Assembly (NCBI RefSeq): GCF_037479095.1
Contig: NZ_JBBGZW010000002.1
Location: 496,001 to 560,000, forward strand
Direction of reading: 5' to 3'
Length of the DNA stretch: 64,000 nt
Source: Pantoea nemavictus
Lineage (GTDB): Bacteria > Pseudomonadota > Gammaproteobacteria > Enterobacterales > Enterobacteriaceae
Every line of letters starts with the position of its first letter. Position 1 is the first letter of the stretch. The position numbers and the translations under genes were made by a program. The notes beneath the pieces are model-generated. The model did no database searches. It saw nothing but the letters and a program-made list of their open reading frames with translations, and was not told where the DNA came from. Positions 1 to 11,001 of this stretch are shown piece after piece.

Positions 1-395
1 GCATCTGGGACTTACGCCGGTTGGTGCTGCCAATTACCTACTTCACCGAAAATGCCTTCCAGAACTGGACGCGGAATAATGCGCAAATATTAGGCTCGGT
101 TTTTCTTTACCTTGATTACTCCATGCCCTTAGATCCTCTGCGTAAACATTTTGAAAAAGTATTGAGTGAAACCAAACTCTGGGATCAACAAACTCAGGTG
201 CTTCAGGTTACCGATACTAATGATAAAACCATGACGATCAGATTATTAATGACGGCACAGAACTCCCCTACAGCCTGGGATTTACGCTGCTACGTGCGGG
301 AAAAAATGATTGAGTTTATTCAGCAAAATTATCCGCAGAGCCTGCCTCACGTGAGAGCAACACTGACTGAAGCCGCTGCTAAAGAGTTGGCTTAG
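1..395 (+). CDS. MscS-family mechanosensitive channel, C-terminal part (partial)
   Basis: The open frame enters from the left edge; the first complete codon begins at base 3 and the stop is at 393-395. The visible part starts IWDLRRLVLPITYF and continues with FQNWTR and GSVFLYLDYSMPLDPLR, which resembles the beta domain and cytoplasmic alpha/beta domain of MscS-family channels. No membrane helix is visible because the N-terminal pore region lies outside the window. The family releases solutes under hypo-osmotic stress from the inner membrane. The TTG at 21 is an internal codon, not the start. Subfamily cannot be assigned from this part. Confidence 0.75.
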   Translation, partial: IWDLRRLVLPITYFTENAFQNWTRNNAQILGSVFLYLDYSMPLDPLRKHFEKVLSETKLWDQQTQVLQVTDTNDKTMTIRLLMTAQNSPTAWDLRCYVREKMIEFIQQNYPQSLPHVRATLTEAAAKELA

Positions 396-496
396 ACCGG
401 CGTGGATGACAATAAAATCAGGAAGATGAGTGAACGGTCACCTCAACACGGCCATGCAATTATCACCTCAGAACAATGATTGCTGGTGATACCATT

Positions 497-520
497 AAAC
501 CCTGAAGCTCAGGGTTTTTT
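497..520 (+). terminator. Rho-independent terminator after the MscS-family gene
   Basis: A perfect 9-bp stem (AAACCCTGA / TCAGGGTTT) with loop AGC at 497-517 is followed by more T. It lies about 100 bases after the channel gene stop and before the lipoprotein gene. Confidence 0.8.
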
Positions 521-623
521 ATTACCTTGGATTTGATGATGCGATGCTGGAATAATTGGGGTATCCAACTTTTGCGACGTCAATCAGTTATGTAAAATGA
601 CTGCCTTATAAATAAGGATTTTT

Positions 624-1283
624 ATGTTGCGCAAACCTCAGCTGGTCGGCTTACCCATTTTAATCACATCGCTATTTCTACTCACCGGCTGCCCGCCGCC
701 TGCCGATTTCACCCAATGGCAGCGCCCTTCAACCACCGAAGATGACGTTAGGGCAGCGATGGCAGAGTGTGGCGAACCTACGGCAGGTTCATTAAGCCGC
801 TTACCCGCTAACGAACAGGCATTGCAGTTCCAGTGTATGCAGCGTCTTGGTTTTATCCGGAAAAGTGGATTCGATTTCTGTGAAGTCAGGAAAGCGCTTC
901 CGGCCTGCGTTGAGGAAAAACAGGGTCATCCCCTTAGCGTGTCCCAACTTGAAGCGTTGCCTTTTGACGCTGATGAGGGCTTCTACCCGATAAAGCCGGA
1001 TTCGGGCCGGTCTGAAGATATGCAGGTTAGCTGGCGTAAAGTGGGAGCATCACAACACTATTCAGTTGAGGTTGCCAACAATCAGCAAGCACTGCCGATG
1101 ATGTACGCCTGCGGTTATCCGAAACCTCTCGGCTCGAATCTGAAGGTCGCCAGCATTGGACGTACAGCCAAAGCGCAACGCTGTATGATCGACCATGGCT
1201 TTGAACCGAAGAACAAAATGATGCTGGTTTGCCGACCTTATCCGCAGGTGACGGGTTGTGAAGGTAACGGCGAAGGAAGCTGA
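624..1283 (+). CDS. lipoprotein with a duplicated four-cysteine module
   Basis: 219 residues. The N-terminus is a lipoprotein signal peptide with lipobox LLTGC (lipidated Cys23), so the protein should be membrane-anchored facing the periplasm. Eight further cysteines form two matching sets: C49, C71, C86, C95 and C163, C187, C203, C212. Each set starts C-G-x-P, has CM followed by x-x-x-GF at the second cysteine, and ends with two cysteines nine residues apart, so the mature protein appears to be a tandem duplication, probably with two disulfides per unit. The start is supported by AAGGA upstream. Function is not recognised; it is apparently monocistronic. Confidence 0.75.
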   Translation: MLRKPQLVGLPILITSLFLLTGCPPPADFTQWQRPSTTEDDVRAAMAECGEPTAGSLSRLPANEQALQFQCMQRLGFIRKSGFDFCEVRKALPACVEEKQGHPLSVSQLEALPFDADEGFYPIKPDSGRSEDMQVSWRKVGASQHYSVEVANNQQALPMMYACGYPKPLGSNLKVASIGRTAKAQRCMIDHGFEPKNKMMLVCRPYPQVTGCEGNGEGS

Positions 1284-1374
1284 TATCGCGTCATGTTCGC
1301 TCTGGCTGATGTCGATTGGCAGAACCAAAAATAAGTCATCTTCGGGGAAACCCGCAGATTGCCCCGGAAATAAG

Positions 1375-1686
1375 CTATAGAGGTGAAAGAGACGCAACCT
1401 CATGCTGAAAAACATAGGGATCAGAGATCAGTTCAAAGACTTCATCACCCGGATACGTTACAGCCACATGATAGTGTTCTCCAGCAAATGCGCGTACTGC
1501 AGCCAAATCCTGCCAGTACGTCGCAAGGAAGAAATGCTCCCAATCACCCTGCGTTTGCCTCAACACAAATGCGCCCTTGTTTCCTTGCACACTGGCTGAG
1601 TGCTCCACGCCTGTTTCGTCCAGGTGTTTAGCGAAGCTCTCCGCATGTCTTAGCGGAACGCAACCGTGCCATGTCCTTACAATCAT
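1375..1686 (-). CDS. ABM-fold (antibiotic biosynthesis monooxygenase-like) small protein
   Basis: 103 residues beginning MIVRTWHG, with FFLATYWQDLAAVRAFAG and HYHVAVTYPGDEVFELIS. This is the pattern of the dimeric ferredoxin-like ABM fold, whose members include small cofactor-free monooxygenases and many uncharacterised proteins. No catalytic residue can be assigned. It is convergent with the lipoprotein gene and stands alone. Overlapping frames on the plus strand have no recognisable family and look like shadows. Confidence 0.65.
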   Translation of the reverse strand: MIVRTWHGCVPLRHAESFAKHLDETGVEHSASVQGNKGAFVLRQTQGDWEHFFLATYWQDLAAVRAFAGEHYHVAVTYPGDEVFELISDPYVFQHEVASLSPL

Positions 1687-2196
1687 TCGCTTTTCCTCTG
1701 TTATTTACGGGACGATAACCATAGCATTACAAGAGCGGATGTTCATTCTGGTTGAAATGCTCTGTAAGGTTAAAATATCCAACAATAAAGAATCTCTTTT
1801 GCATAAGTCAAAGCTGTGACTGACTCTCCCCAACGACGTGTCCTGAACCGCTTGTTTCAGGATATATTTTTAAATACAGCCTTCACGTATTAATAGGACC
1901 AATAATAATCCCGCTCTCGATTTCCCAACCTGGCTGCAACACCCTACTAAATAATGGACGCAATATCAGGAAAAAATTGTCATTTATCTGATTAATTTAA
2001 AAAAGCCTTCACTAATTTTATATCAGCAGCCAAACTATCGAGCAAATAAAATCTGAGAACAAAATAATGGTAGCAGTTAAGCGGCTTTTCGATTACGTGC
2101 CTCCCCCTTAACGACATATAGCACCCATGCTAACGGAAGAAAGAATTATTATGAGAGATACATCACAAATAAAGAAGTTATCAAAACCACATTTAT
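1687..2196. other. intergenic region ahead of the polysaccharide pair
   Basis: About 500 bases of AT-rich DNA with no supportable gene apart from an 18-codon leader frame at 2151-2207. It contains the JUMPStart-like sequence listed separately. The long untranslated region fits a polysaccharide locus leader. Confidence 0.5.
2068..2082 (+). promoter_or_regulatory. JUMPStart-like element
   Basis: TGGTAGCAGTTAAGC matches 14 of 15 bases of the left part of the JUMPStart sequence as I remember it (TGGTAGCTGTTAAGC). That sequence lies in the 5' leader of many enterobacterial O-antigen and capsule operons and contains the ops site for RfaH. The right part (GGCGGTAG) is not clearly present here, so RfaH control is only suggested. 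It lies about 130 bases before a flippase gene. Confidence 0.5.
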
Positions 2197-2207
2197 GTGA
2201 GACGTGA
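2151..2207 (+). CDS. possible 18-codon leader peptide
   Basis: ATG at 2151 behind GGAAGAAAG opens a frame that stops with TGA at 2205-2207, one base before the flippase ATG at 2209. The peptide (MRDTSQIKKLSKPHLCET) is basic and has no known relatives that I recognise. The spacing would allow coupled translation of the flippase. It could also be chance, or the true flippase N-terminus disrupted by a frameshift. Confidence 0.3.
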   Translation: MRDTSQIKKLSKPHLCET

Positions 2208-2208
2208 A

Positions 2209-3444
2209 ATGTACTCTAACTCAATATGGATCATGTTAGAAAAGTCAGTCAACATTATCGGCTTGATATATATCAATGCCCTTATGGCAAAATACATTGG
2301 CCCTGAATATTATGGAAAGATAAACATCTCAACCTCTCTTTTTATATTCGTGCAAACGCTATCCTGGTTTGGTGGTCAAAATATTATATTTAAACGGATG
2401 AGTGAAAAAACAGATTCCGGAATTGCATTGGCGATGCATACCCAAAATCAACGGCGTATATTCTTCCTCCTATCCTCTGCCGCAGTTTTAATCTATCTCT
2501 ATTTATTCACTGATTTGATTGTATTCTTATTCGGCGTTGCCAACTGCATCGCTACATATTATATTGTGATGGACTTCTTTTCCATCTACAACAACACTCA
2601 ATTGAAATCTAAAATAAACACGATAACAAATGTAGTGGGTTTGTCTGTCGCGTTATTAATCAGGTTCTACATTTCATATTTTAAGCTGCCCATTTACTAC
2701 TTCACAATACCTATTATCGTTATCCCACTCATCCCTTACATCATGCGTATCATCTATTTTAAGCAAACCACCAGCTTAAAAGAAAAGAGCAAGGGTGCCG
2801 GAATGTATAACCGGCACATGTTGTACACTGGGGGAGCTTTAATTTTATCAGGTTTATCAGCAGATATTTACACTCAGATATCGAGCATATTTTTGGCTAA
2901 TATCCTTTCGTACTCTAACTTAGGCGTGTATAGCGTAGCGCTGACCATAGGAGGTGCATGGTCATTTGTAGTTCTGGCCTTGATAACAAGTTTCTTCTCA
3001 AAAATATACAGTGAAAAGAACCAAATAACCATTGATATGCTACTCATGAAAATCAATCGGCTTGTCATCCTGTTTTCGCTTATTGCTTTGGGTGGCTTCT
3101 ATATTTTCGGCGATCTCTTCATACATTTACTCTATGGCGATAAATATATGGGTTCAGTCAATATTATTCCCATTATCATTATTGGCACAATGTTCTCTTC
3201 ACTAGGAACAATTTGCTATCGCTATATGATTAAAGAGTCTGGATACACTTACCTGGCTAAAAAAATGGTTTTATGCTGCATCTTAACTATACCATTGTCC
3301 TGGCTAATGATTAATGCTTTCGGGATTAATGGTGCTGCATACTGTTTCTTGATTGTCGAAATTTTATCTTGCACGTTACTTAATTATTTTTTCAGAAATA
3401 AAACAATCTTCAAAATGCACCTTAACATTTTCAAAACGAGATAA
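2209..3444 (+). CDS. Wzx-like polysaccharide flippase (MOP superfamily)
   Basis: 411 residues from ATG 2209; a GTG at 2197 would add four. It is a polytopic membrane protein with roughly twelve hydrophobic segments. The N-terminal stretch NSIWIMLEKSVNIIG followed by ALMAKYIGPEYYG is typical of O-antigen/capsule repeat-unit translocases, which move undecaprenyl-linked sugars across the inner membrane. Base composition is much more AT-rich than the flanking genes, as is usual for exchanged polysaccharide loci. The ATP-grasp gene follows after five bases, so they form one operon. Substrate is unknown. Confidence 0.8.
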   Translation: MYSNSIWIMLEKSVNIIGLIYINALMAKYIGPEYYGKINISTSLFIFVQTLSWFGGQNIIFKRMSEKTDSGIALAMHTQNQRRIFFLLSSAAVLIYLYLFTDLIVFLFGVANCIATYYIVMDFFSIYNNTQLKSKINTITNVVGLSVALLIRFYISYFKLPIYYFTIPIIVIPLIPYIMRIIYFKQTTSLKEKSKGAGMYNRHMLYTGGALILSGLSADIYTQISSIFLANILSYSNLGVYSVALTIGGAWSFVVLALITSFFSKIYSEKNQITIDMLLMKINRLVILFSLIALGGFYIFGDLFIHLLYGDKYMGSVNIIPIIIIGTMFSSLGTICYRYMIKESGYTYLAKKMVLCCILTIPLSWLMINAFGINGAAYCFLIVEILSCTLLNYFFRNKTIFKMHLNIFKTR

Positions 3445-3449
3445 CCTTA

Positions 3450-4319
3450 ATGAAAATGATAAAAAACACAGTGAGATCTGCATTAAAAATAAGCGCTTAT
3501 ATGTACCCTGAGTTTTGTGCTAAAACCCACTATTTTATTAAGTTCAAGAAAAAACTAAACTTAACCAATCCGACAAATTTCAATGAAAAAATTCAGTGGT
3601 TAAAATTTAATGAGTACAACGGTGACATCTATACTTTATGCGCTGATAAATACAAGGTCAGAGAGTATATCTCTTCCAAAGGATGCGATGAGATCCTTAA
3701 TGTCCTATACGGTGTGTATGATGATCCGCAGGATATAGACTACAATGCACTACCCAATAAGTTTGCCCTTAAGTGCAACCATGGCGCGGGCTATAACATA
3801 ATCTGCAATAACAAATCATCACTTGACTTTGAAAAGACCAACAAACAGCTCAGTAAATGGTTAAAAGAGGATTTCTCAGCCAATTTTATTGAGCCGCAGT
3901 ACAAGAAGATAGAAAGAAAAATATTATGTGAAAAATACATTGAAAATGAACAAGGTGATTTCCCTGATGATTATAAATTCTACTGCTTTAATGGAAAACC
4001 TTACGCAGTAATGGTTTGCAAAGAACGAAAAAATGGAAATCCCAAATTCTATTATTTTGATATGAACTGGAATCCACTTCCTTTTGAGGATACAGTTGAA
4101 TTGATAAATAAAAATGATTACCCAGAAATGCCAGATGGCTTTCAAAAAATGAAAGATTATGCGATTAAACTAGCATCAGATTTTAAATTTGTCCGTGCTG
4201 ATTTTTATCTTCTCAATGGTTACGTTATTTTTGGCGAGTTAACATTTACCCCTTCTGCGGGACTCGATGTTACATTGCGCGAAGCCGATGCTATTTTAGG
4301 AAACCAACTAAAGTTGTAA
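3450..4319 (+). CDS. TupA-like ATP-grasp protein of a polysaccharide locus
   Basis: 289 residues. Motifs follow the TupA-like ATP-grasp family in order: NPTNFNEKIQWLK near residue 42, DKYKVREYI near 67, KCNHGAGYNII near 109, DYKFYCFNGKP near 175 and FGELTFTPSAG near the C-terminus. Family members sit in capsule, O-antigen and teichuronopeptide clusters and are thought to attach amino-acid or similar groups to sugar chains; many are labelled glycosyltransferase. It is AT-rich like the flippase five bases upstream. No glycosyltransferase or polymerase gene accompanies the pair, so the locus is minimal. Confidence 0.75.
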   Translation: MKMIKNTVRSALKISAYMYPEFCAKTHYFIKFKKKLNLTNPTNFNEKIQWLKFNEYNGDIYTLCADKYKVREYISSKGCDEILNVLYGVYDDPQDIDYNALPNKFALKCNHGAGYNIICNNKSSLDFEKTNKQLSKWLKEDFSANFIEPQYKKIERKILCEKYIENEQGDFPDDYKFYCFNGKPYAVMVCKERKNGNPKFYYFDMNWNPLPFEDTVELINKNDYPEMPDGFQKMKDYAIKLASDFKFVRADFYLLNGYVIFGELTFTPSAGLDVTLREADAILGNQLKL

Positions 4320-4347
4320 TTTATACGTGATCTTTTTACTCACTAAT

Positions 4348-4383
4348 GGAGCAGAGAACCAGATTATTTAATCAGGCTGCTCC
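4348..4383 (+). terminator. candidate terminator of the flippase/ATP-grasp pair
   Basis: Arms GGAGCAG (4348-4354) and CTGCTCC (4377-4383) enclose a 22-base loop and are followed within a few bases by a run of T. The long loop makes this a moderate call. Confidence 0.4.
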
Positions 4384-4526
4384 GCATCATTTTTTAATAA
4401 AATGCCATAGTTTAGGATCTTTGTGCCAAAGGCGGGTATTGAATACCCCCGCATCCTGACAGTGTTCACATCGCATCAATAAGCAGATTTAAATTTTAAA
4501 CTGCGGCTCCTATTAGAAAATGAAAC

Positions 4527-4543
4527 GGGCCATAACATGGCCC
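4527..4543 (-). terminator. candidate terminator of the fucose operon
   Basis: Perfect 7-bp stem GGGCCAT / ATGGCCC with loop AAC, about 160 bases beyond the permease stop. On the minus strand it is followed by GTTTCATTTTCT, only moderately T-rich. Confidence 0.4.
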
Positions 4544-4701
4544 TTGTGCTCTGAACTTACGTTTCGTTCCGTTTAAGCATTAGTTTCTGCCCCCTGCCGG
4601 ATACCGCAAGTGGCCTAAGTGACTGAACCTCAACGTCGACCTCATGACCTGCTGATCCGCACGCGGGCGGCTTGGGAAACCGTGCATAATCAAAGACGCC
4701 A

Positions 4702-5928
4702 TCATACATATCTCCGCTGCCTAAGCGCATAGACCAGCACAACTACAAAGCAAAGCAGCGGCAAACCGTAAGCCACGGCCGTACTGACTTTGTCAGAGAT
4801 CAGCCCCATGAAATAGGGCATTATCGCGCCGCCGACAATTGCCATGATCATAAACGAGCTGGCCTGTTTGGTAGACTGACCGAGATTTTTCACTCCCATG
4901 GCAAAGATGGTCGGGAACATGGTGGACATAAAGAAGAAGATGGCGATAAGCGCGATGACGGAGACATCACCAGCGCCCAGCATCACAATGCCACACAGCA
5001 CGATGTTGATCAGCGCATAAGCCGCCAGCATCGCTGCCGGTTTCACTCGGCCCATCAGCCAGGTGGAAAAGAAGCGTCCCACCATAAAACAGATCATCGC
5101 AACCGAAAGCATATAAGCCGCGCTTTGGTTAGTGACGCCGTGCCAGTGCTCGGTGGCGTAGTTAATAAAGAAGGCGCCAACCCCAACCTGGGCGGCGACA
5201 TAGAAGAACTGCGCAATCACCCCGCCGACAAAGTGTTTTTGCTGCCATAACGTGGCGCCGGGCTGCTGCACATGTTCGCTCGCGGACTCACGAATGTCCG
5301 GCAAAGCGGTACGTTTAAATAACAGCGCAATAGCGAGCACCACACACGCAATCACGACATAGGTCATTTTGACGCTGTCCTGCGCGGCTTCCTGACTGGC
5401 ATGAGTAAAGAACAGCGAGCCACCAATCATTGGCCCAACAAACTGCCCCAAGCCATTAAAGGATTGCGCCAGATTAAGACGACGCTCCGCGCCGTTGGCA
5501 TCGCCCAGCACCGTGGCATACGGGTTAGCCGCGGTTTCCAGGCAGCCAAGCCCGCAAGCCAGCACGAACAGCGCCAGCAGAAATACCGAGAAATCATTGA
5601 CCATCGCCGCGGGTACAAACAGCAGCGCACCAATGGCGTACAGCGATAATCCCGCCAAAATGCCGGCCTTGTAGCCGTGACGACGCATAAAATAGCCGGC
5701 CGGCAGCGCGACAATAAAATAGGCACCGAAATAGGCCGCCTGTAATAGTCCCGATTGCGCTTTGGTGACGTTTAACGTTTCCTGAAAGTGTTTATTCAGC
5801 ACATCCAGCAGGCCGTATGACACGCCCCACATGAAAAACAGGGTGGTAATTAGCATGAACGCCCAGCGCAGGCTAATAGTTCCCCCGACGCCCATATTTT
5901 CTGGCGTCTCGACGCGTTGTGTAGACAT
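4702..5928 (-). CDS. fucP: FucP-like L-fucose:proton symporter (MFS)
   Basis: 408 residues and about twelve membrane helices. FFMWGVSYGLLDVLNKHFQ at residues 31-49, ACGLGCLETAANPYATVLG and RRLNLAQSFNGLGQFVGP are hallmarks of the FucP branch of the major facilitator superfamily, which imports L-fucose or related sugars with protons. It is the last gene of the minus-strand catabolic operon, 36 bases after the mutarotase gene. Substrate is inferred from the neighbours; the fucP symbol is by similarity only, and the protein is not part of a classical fucPIKUAO cluster here. Confidence 0.8.
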   Translation of the reverse strand: MSTQRVETPENMGVGGTISLRWAFMLITTLFFMWGVSYGLLDVLNKHFQETLNVTKAQSGLLQAAYFGAYFIVALPAGYFMRRHGYKAGILAGLSLYAIGALLFVPAAMVNDFSVFLLALFVLACGLGCLETAANPYATVLGDANGAERRLNLAQSFNGLGQFVGPMIGGSLFFTHASQEAAQDSVKMTYVVIACVVLAIALLFKRTALPDIRESASEHVQQPGATLWQQKHFVGGVIAQFFYVAAQVGVGAFFINYATEHWHGVTNQSAAYMLSVAMICFMVGRFFSTWLMGRVKPAAMLAAYALINIVLCGIVMLGAGDVSVIALIAIFFFMSTMFPTIFAMGVKNLGQSTKQASSFMIMAIVGGAIMPYFMGLISDKVSTAVAYGLPLLCFVVVLVYALRQRRYV

Positions 5929-5964
5929 GGTTATATCCTCGTAGGGTACAGTCGGTAAGTGTTG

Positions 5965-7920
<1,956 letters not shown>

Positions 7921-7921
7921 C

Positions 7922-9208
7922 TCAGCCTCCCTGCGCGCGATAGCGGTATTGCTCGCGCGAAGCGGGATACATCTCGATCGAAAAGCCGGGCGCGGTGGGC
8001 GGCATATAGGCGGCGCCGCGCACTTCGCACGGATGTAAAAAGTGTTCATGCAGATGATCGACATACTCAATGACCCGGCCTTCATGGCTACCGGCAATGC
8101 AAACGAAGTCGATCATCGACAGGTGCTGGACGTATTCGCACAATCCAACGCCGCCGGCATGCGGACACACCGGCAACTGGTATTTCGCTGCCATTAGCAT
8201 CACCGCCAGCACTTCATTTACGCCACCGAGGCGACAAGCGTCGATCTGCACCACGTCAATCGCTTCGCGCATAATCAGCTGCTTGAAGATGATGCGGTTC
8301 TGGCACATTTCACCGGTTGCCACCTTCACCGGCGCGACGCCCTGGCGAATTTTGCGATGCCCTTCAATATCATCCGGACTGGTGGGTTCCTCAATAAACC
8401 ACGGTCGCGCGAAGGCCAGCTGCTGTACCCAATCAATCGCGTCATTCACTTCCCACACCTGGTTGGCATCGATCATTAACTGGCGATCCGGTCCCAGCAC
8501 TTCACGCGCAATGCGCACGCGGCGAATATCATCTGCGAGGTCACGTCCGACTTTCAGCTTGATGTGTGAGAATCCGGCATCGACCGCCTGCTGGCACAGG
8601 CGACGCAGTTTATCGTCGTCGTAACCGAGCCAGCCCGCCGAGGTGGTGTAGCAGGGATAACCGTGCTGCTCCAGCTCACGGATGCGCTGCGCTTTGCCAG
8701 CCTGCTGCGCCGTCAACAGTGCCAGCGCTTCGTCCGGCGTGATGCAGTCAGTGAGGTAGCGGAAATCGATGCAGCGCACCAGCTCCTGCGGCGACATATC
8801 GGCCACCAGCCGCCACAGCGGCTTCTCTTCCGATTTCGCCCACAGATCCCATACTGCGTTGACCACCGCACCGGTCGCCAGGTGAATCGCGCCTTTATCT
8901 GGGCCGATCCAGCGCAGCTGGCTGTCGCTAGTGATGTCGCGCCAGAACTGCCCCATATCGGCGGTGATTGACTCCAGCTGACGGCCGACAATCAGGTGTT
9001 CCAGGGCGCGTATCGCCGCACAGCAAATTTCATTGCCGCGCCCAATGGTAAAGGTGAGTCCGTGACCACTCATCGCCGCGTTATCCGTCTCGATGATGAC
9101 GTAAGCAGCCGAGTAATCCGGATCCGGATTCATCGCATCCGAACCGTCGAGCTGTTCGGAGGTGGGAAAACGGATATCTTCCACCCGCAGTGCGGTAAGT
9201 CTGGTCAT
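7922..9208 (-). CDS. fucD: L-fuconate dehydratase (enolase superfamily)
   Basis: 428 residues. The N-terminal DIRFPTSEQLDGSDAMNPD followed by DYSAAYV is characteristic of fuconate dehydratases. The catalytic barrel shows HIKLKVG (Lys base) near residue 218, DANQVW, EEPTSPDD, ATGEMCQN and the late PHAGGVGLCEY carrying the catalytic His. It dehydrates L-fuconate to 2-keto-3-deoxy-L-fuconate using Mg2+. Its ATG overlaps the stop of the FAH gene (ATGA). This is the diagnostic gene that separates L-fucose from L-rhamnose oxidative clusters. Confidence 0.88.
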   Translation of the reverse strand: MTRLTALRVEDIRFPTSEQLDGSDAMNPDPDYSAAYVIIETDNAAMSGHGLTFTIGRGNEICCAAIRALEHLIVGRQLESITADMGQFWRDITSDSQLRWIGPDKGAIHLATGAVVNAVWDLWAKSEEKPLWRLVADMSPQELVRCIDFRYLTDCITPDEALALLTAQQAGKAQRIRELEQHGYPCYTTSAGWLGYDDDKLRRLCQQAVDAGFSHIKLKVGRDLADDIRRVRIAREVLGPDRQLMIDANQVWEVNDAIDWVQQLAFARPWFIEEPTSPDDIEGHRKIRQGVAPVKVATGEMCQNRIIFKQLIMREAIDVVQIDACRLGGVNEVLAVMLMAAKYQLPVCPHAGGVGLCEYVQHLSMIDFVCIAGSHEGRVIEYVDHLHEHFLHPCEVRGAAYMPPTAPGFSIEMYPASREQYRYRAQGG

Positions 9209-10053
9209 TGTTCGCTGCCCTCGGTGATTTGACGCTGCTCGCCCAACCCGGCGATACCTAACCTGATGACTTGCCCTGCTCGCAGATAGACCGGCGGTTT
9301 TTGCCCCATGCCGACGCCCGGCGGTGTGCCGGTTGAGATGATGTCGCCCGGCTGCAGGCTCATAAACCGACTGAGATAGCTGATGATGTGTGCGACCGTG
9401 AAGATCATGGTGCGGGTGTTACCGTTCTGATAGCGCTTGCCGTCAACTTCCAGCCACAGATCGAGCTGCTGCGGATCGGCGATTTCATCGGCGGTCACCA
9501 GCCACGGACCAATCGGACCAAAGGTGTCGCAGCCTTTGCCTTTGTCCCAAGTGCCGCCGCGCTCAATTTGATATTCACGTTCCGAGACGTCGTTGACCAC
9601 GCAGTAACCCGCCACATGTGACAGCGCATCCGCTTCTGCGATGTAGCTGCCGCCTTTGCCAATCACCACGCCCAGCTCTACTTCCCAGTCGGTTTTCACC
9701 GAACCGCGAGGAATGCGCACCGCATCGTTTGGCCCCACCACGGCGCTGGTCCATTTGCTAAACACCACCGGCTCTTGCGGGATGTCGGCACCGGTTTCGG
9801 CGGCGTGATCGGCATAGTTCAGGCCGATACAGATAAATTTGCCGATATGCCCAACGCAGGCACCAATGCGCGGTTGGCCGCTGATTTTGGGCAGTTCACT
9901 GAGCGGCAGCTGACGCAGCCTTTCCAGTTCTGCAGGCAGTAGCGCATCGCCGGCGATGTCATCAATAAAGTGCGACAAATCGCGCAGTTCACCCTGTTGA
10001 TCCAGCATTGCCGGACGCTCTTTTCCCGGCTCGCCCACTCGTAATAATTTCAT
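9205..10053 (-). CDS. FAH-family hydrolase, probable 2,4-diketo-3-deoxy-L-fuconate hydrolase
   Basis: 282 residues from ATG 10053, chosen for AGGAG upstream and the usual MKLLRVGEPGKERPA start; a longer frame to 10320 shadows the neighbouring gene. FICIGLNYADHAAETG, PVVFSKWTSAVVGPND, the metal-binding DWEVELGVVIGKGG and DIISTGTPPGVGMG are fumarylacetoacetate-hydrolase-family motifs. In the oxidative fucose route a member of this family cleaves the diketo acid to pyruvate and lactate. Overlaps the dehydratase by four bases. Confidence 0.8.
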   Translation of the reverse strand: MKLLRVGEPGKERPAMLDQQGELRDLSHFIDDIAGDALLPAELERLRQLPLSELPKISGQPRIGACVGHIGKFICIGLNYADHAAETGADIPQEPVVFSKWTSAVVGPNDAVRIPRGSVKTDWEVELGVVIGKGGSYIAEADALSHVAGYCVVNDVSEREYQIERGGTWDKGKGCDTFGPIGPWLVTADEIADPQQLDLWLEVDGKRYQNGNTRTMIFTVAHIISYLSRFMSLQPGDIISTGTPPGVGMGQKPPVYLRAGQVIRLGIAGLGEQRQITEGSEQ

Positions 10054-10066
10054 GACTGCACTCCTG

Positions 10067-10848
<782 letters not shown>

Positions 10849-11001
10849 AAAGTGAGTTTTACCCTTGTGAGAGGGCAAATAACGCTGGCAACTTTTTCGC
10901 TGACGCATTACGTTTTATTGACAATTGCGTAACATTGACAAGTGCGCTGATGATTATTTGTGCATCCGATCACTTAATTTATTTAGACAGGTAGCAGTGC
11001 G

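Larger units (their letters stand above)
4320..4701. other. intergenic region between convergent operons
   Basis: About 380 bases with no supportable gene. It contains two hairpins listed as candidate terminators and a weak match to the right half of the dispersed repeat near 4420-4437 (CTTTGTGCCAAAGGCGGG), which I do not count as a copy. Confidence 0.5.

Noticed and set aside
1062..1415. 117-codon minus-strand frame under the lipoprotein gene
   Set aside because: Lies almost wholly antisense to the lipoprotein gene, whose signal peptide and cysteine repeats are convincing; no family pattern.
4420..4437. Match to the right half of the dispersed repeat outside the mosaic region
   Set aside because: CTTTGTGCCAAAGGCGGG has the loop but not the left arm; counted as chance or too decayed.
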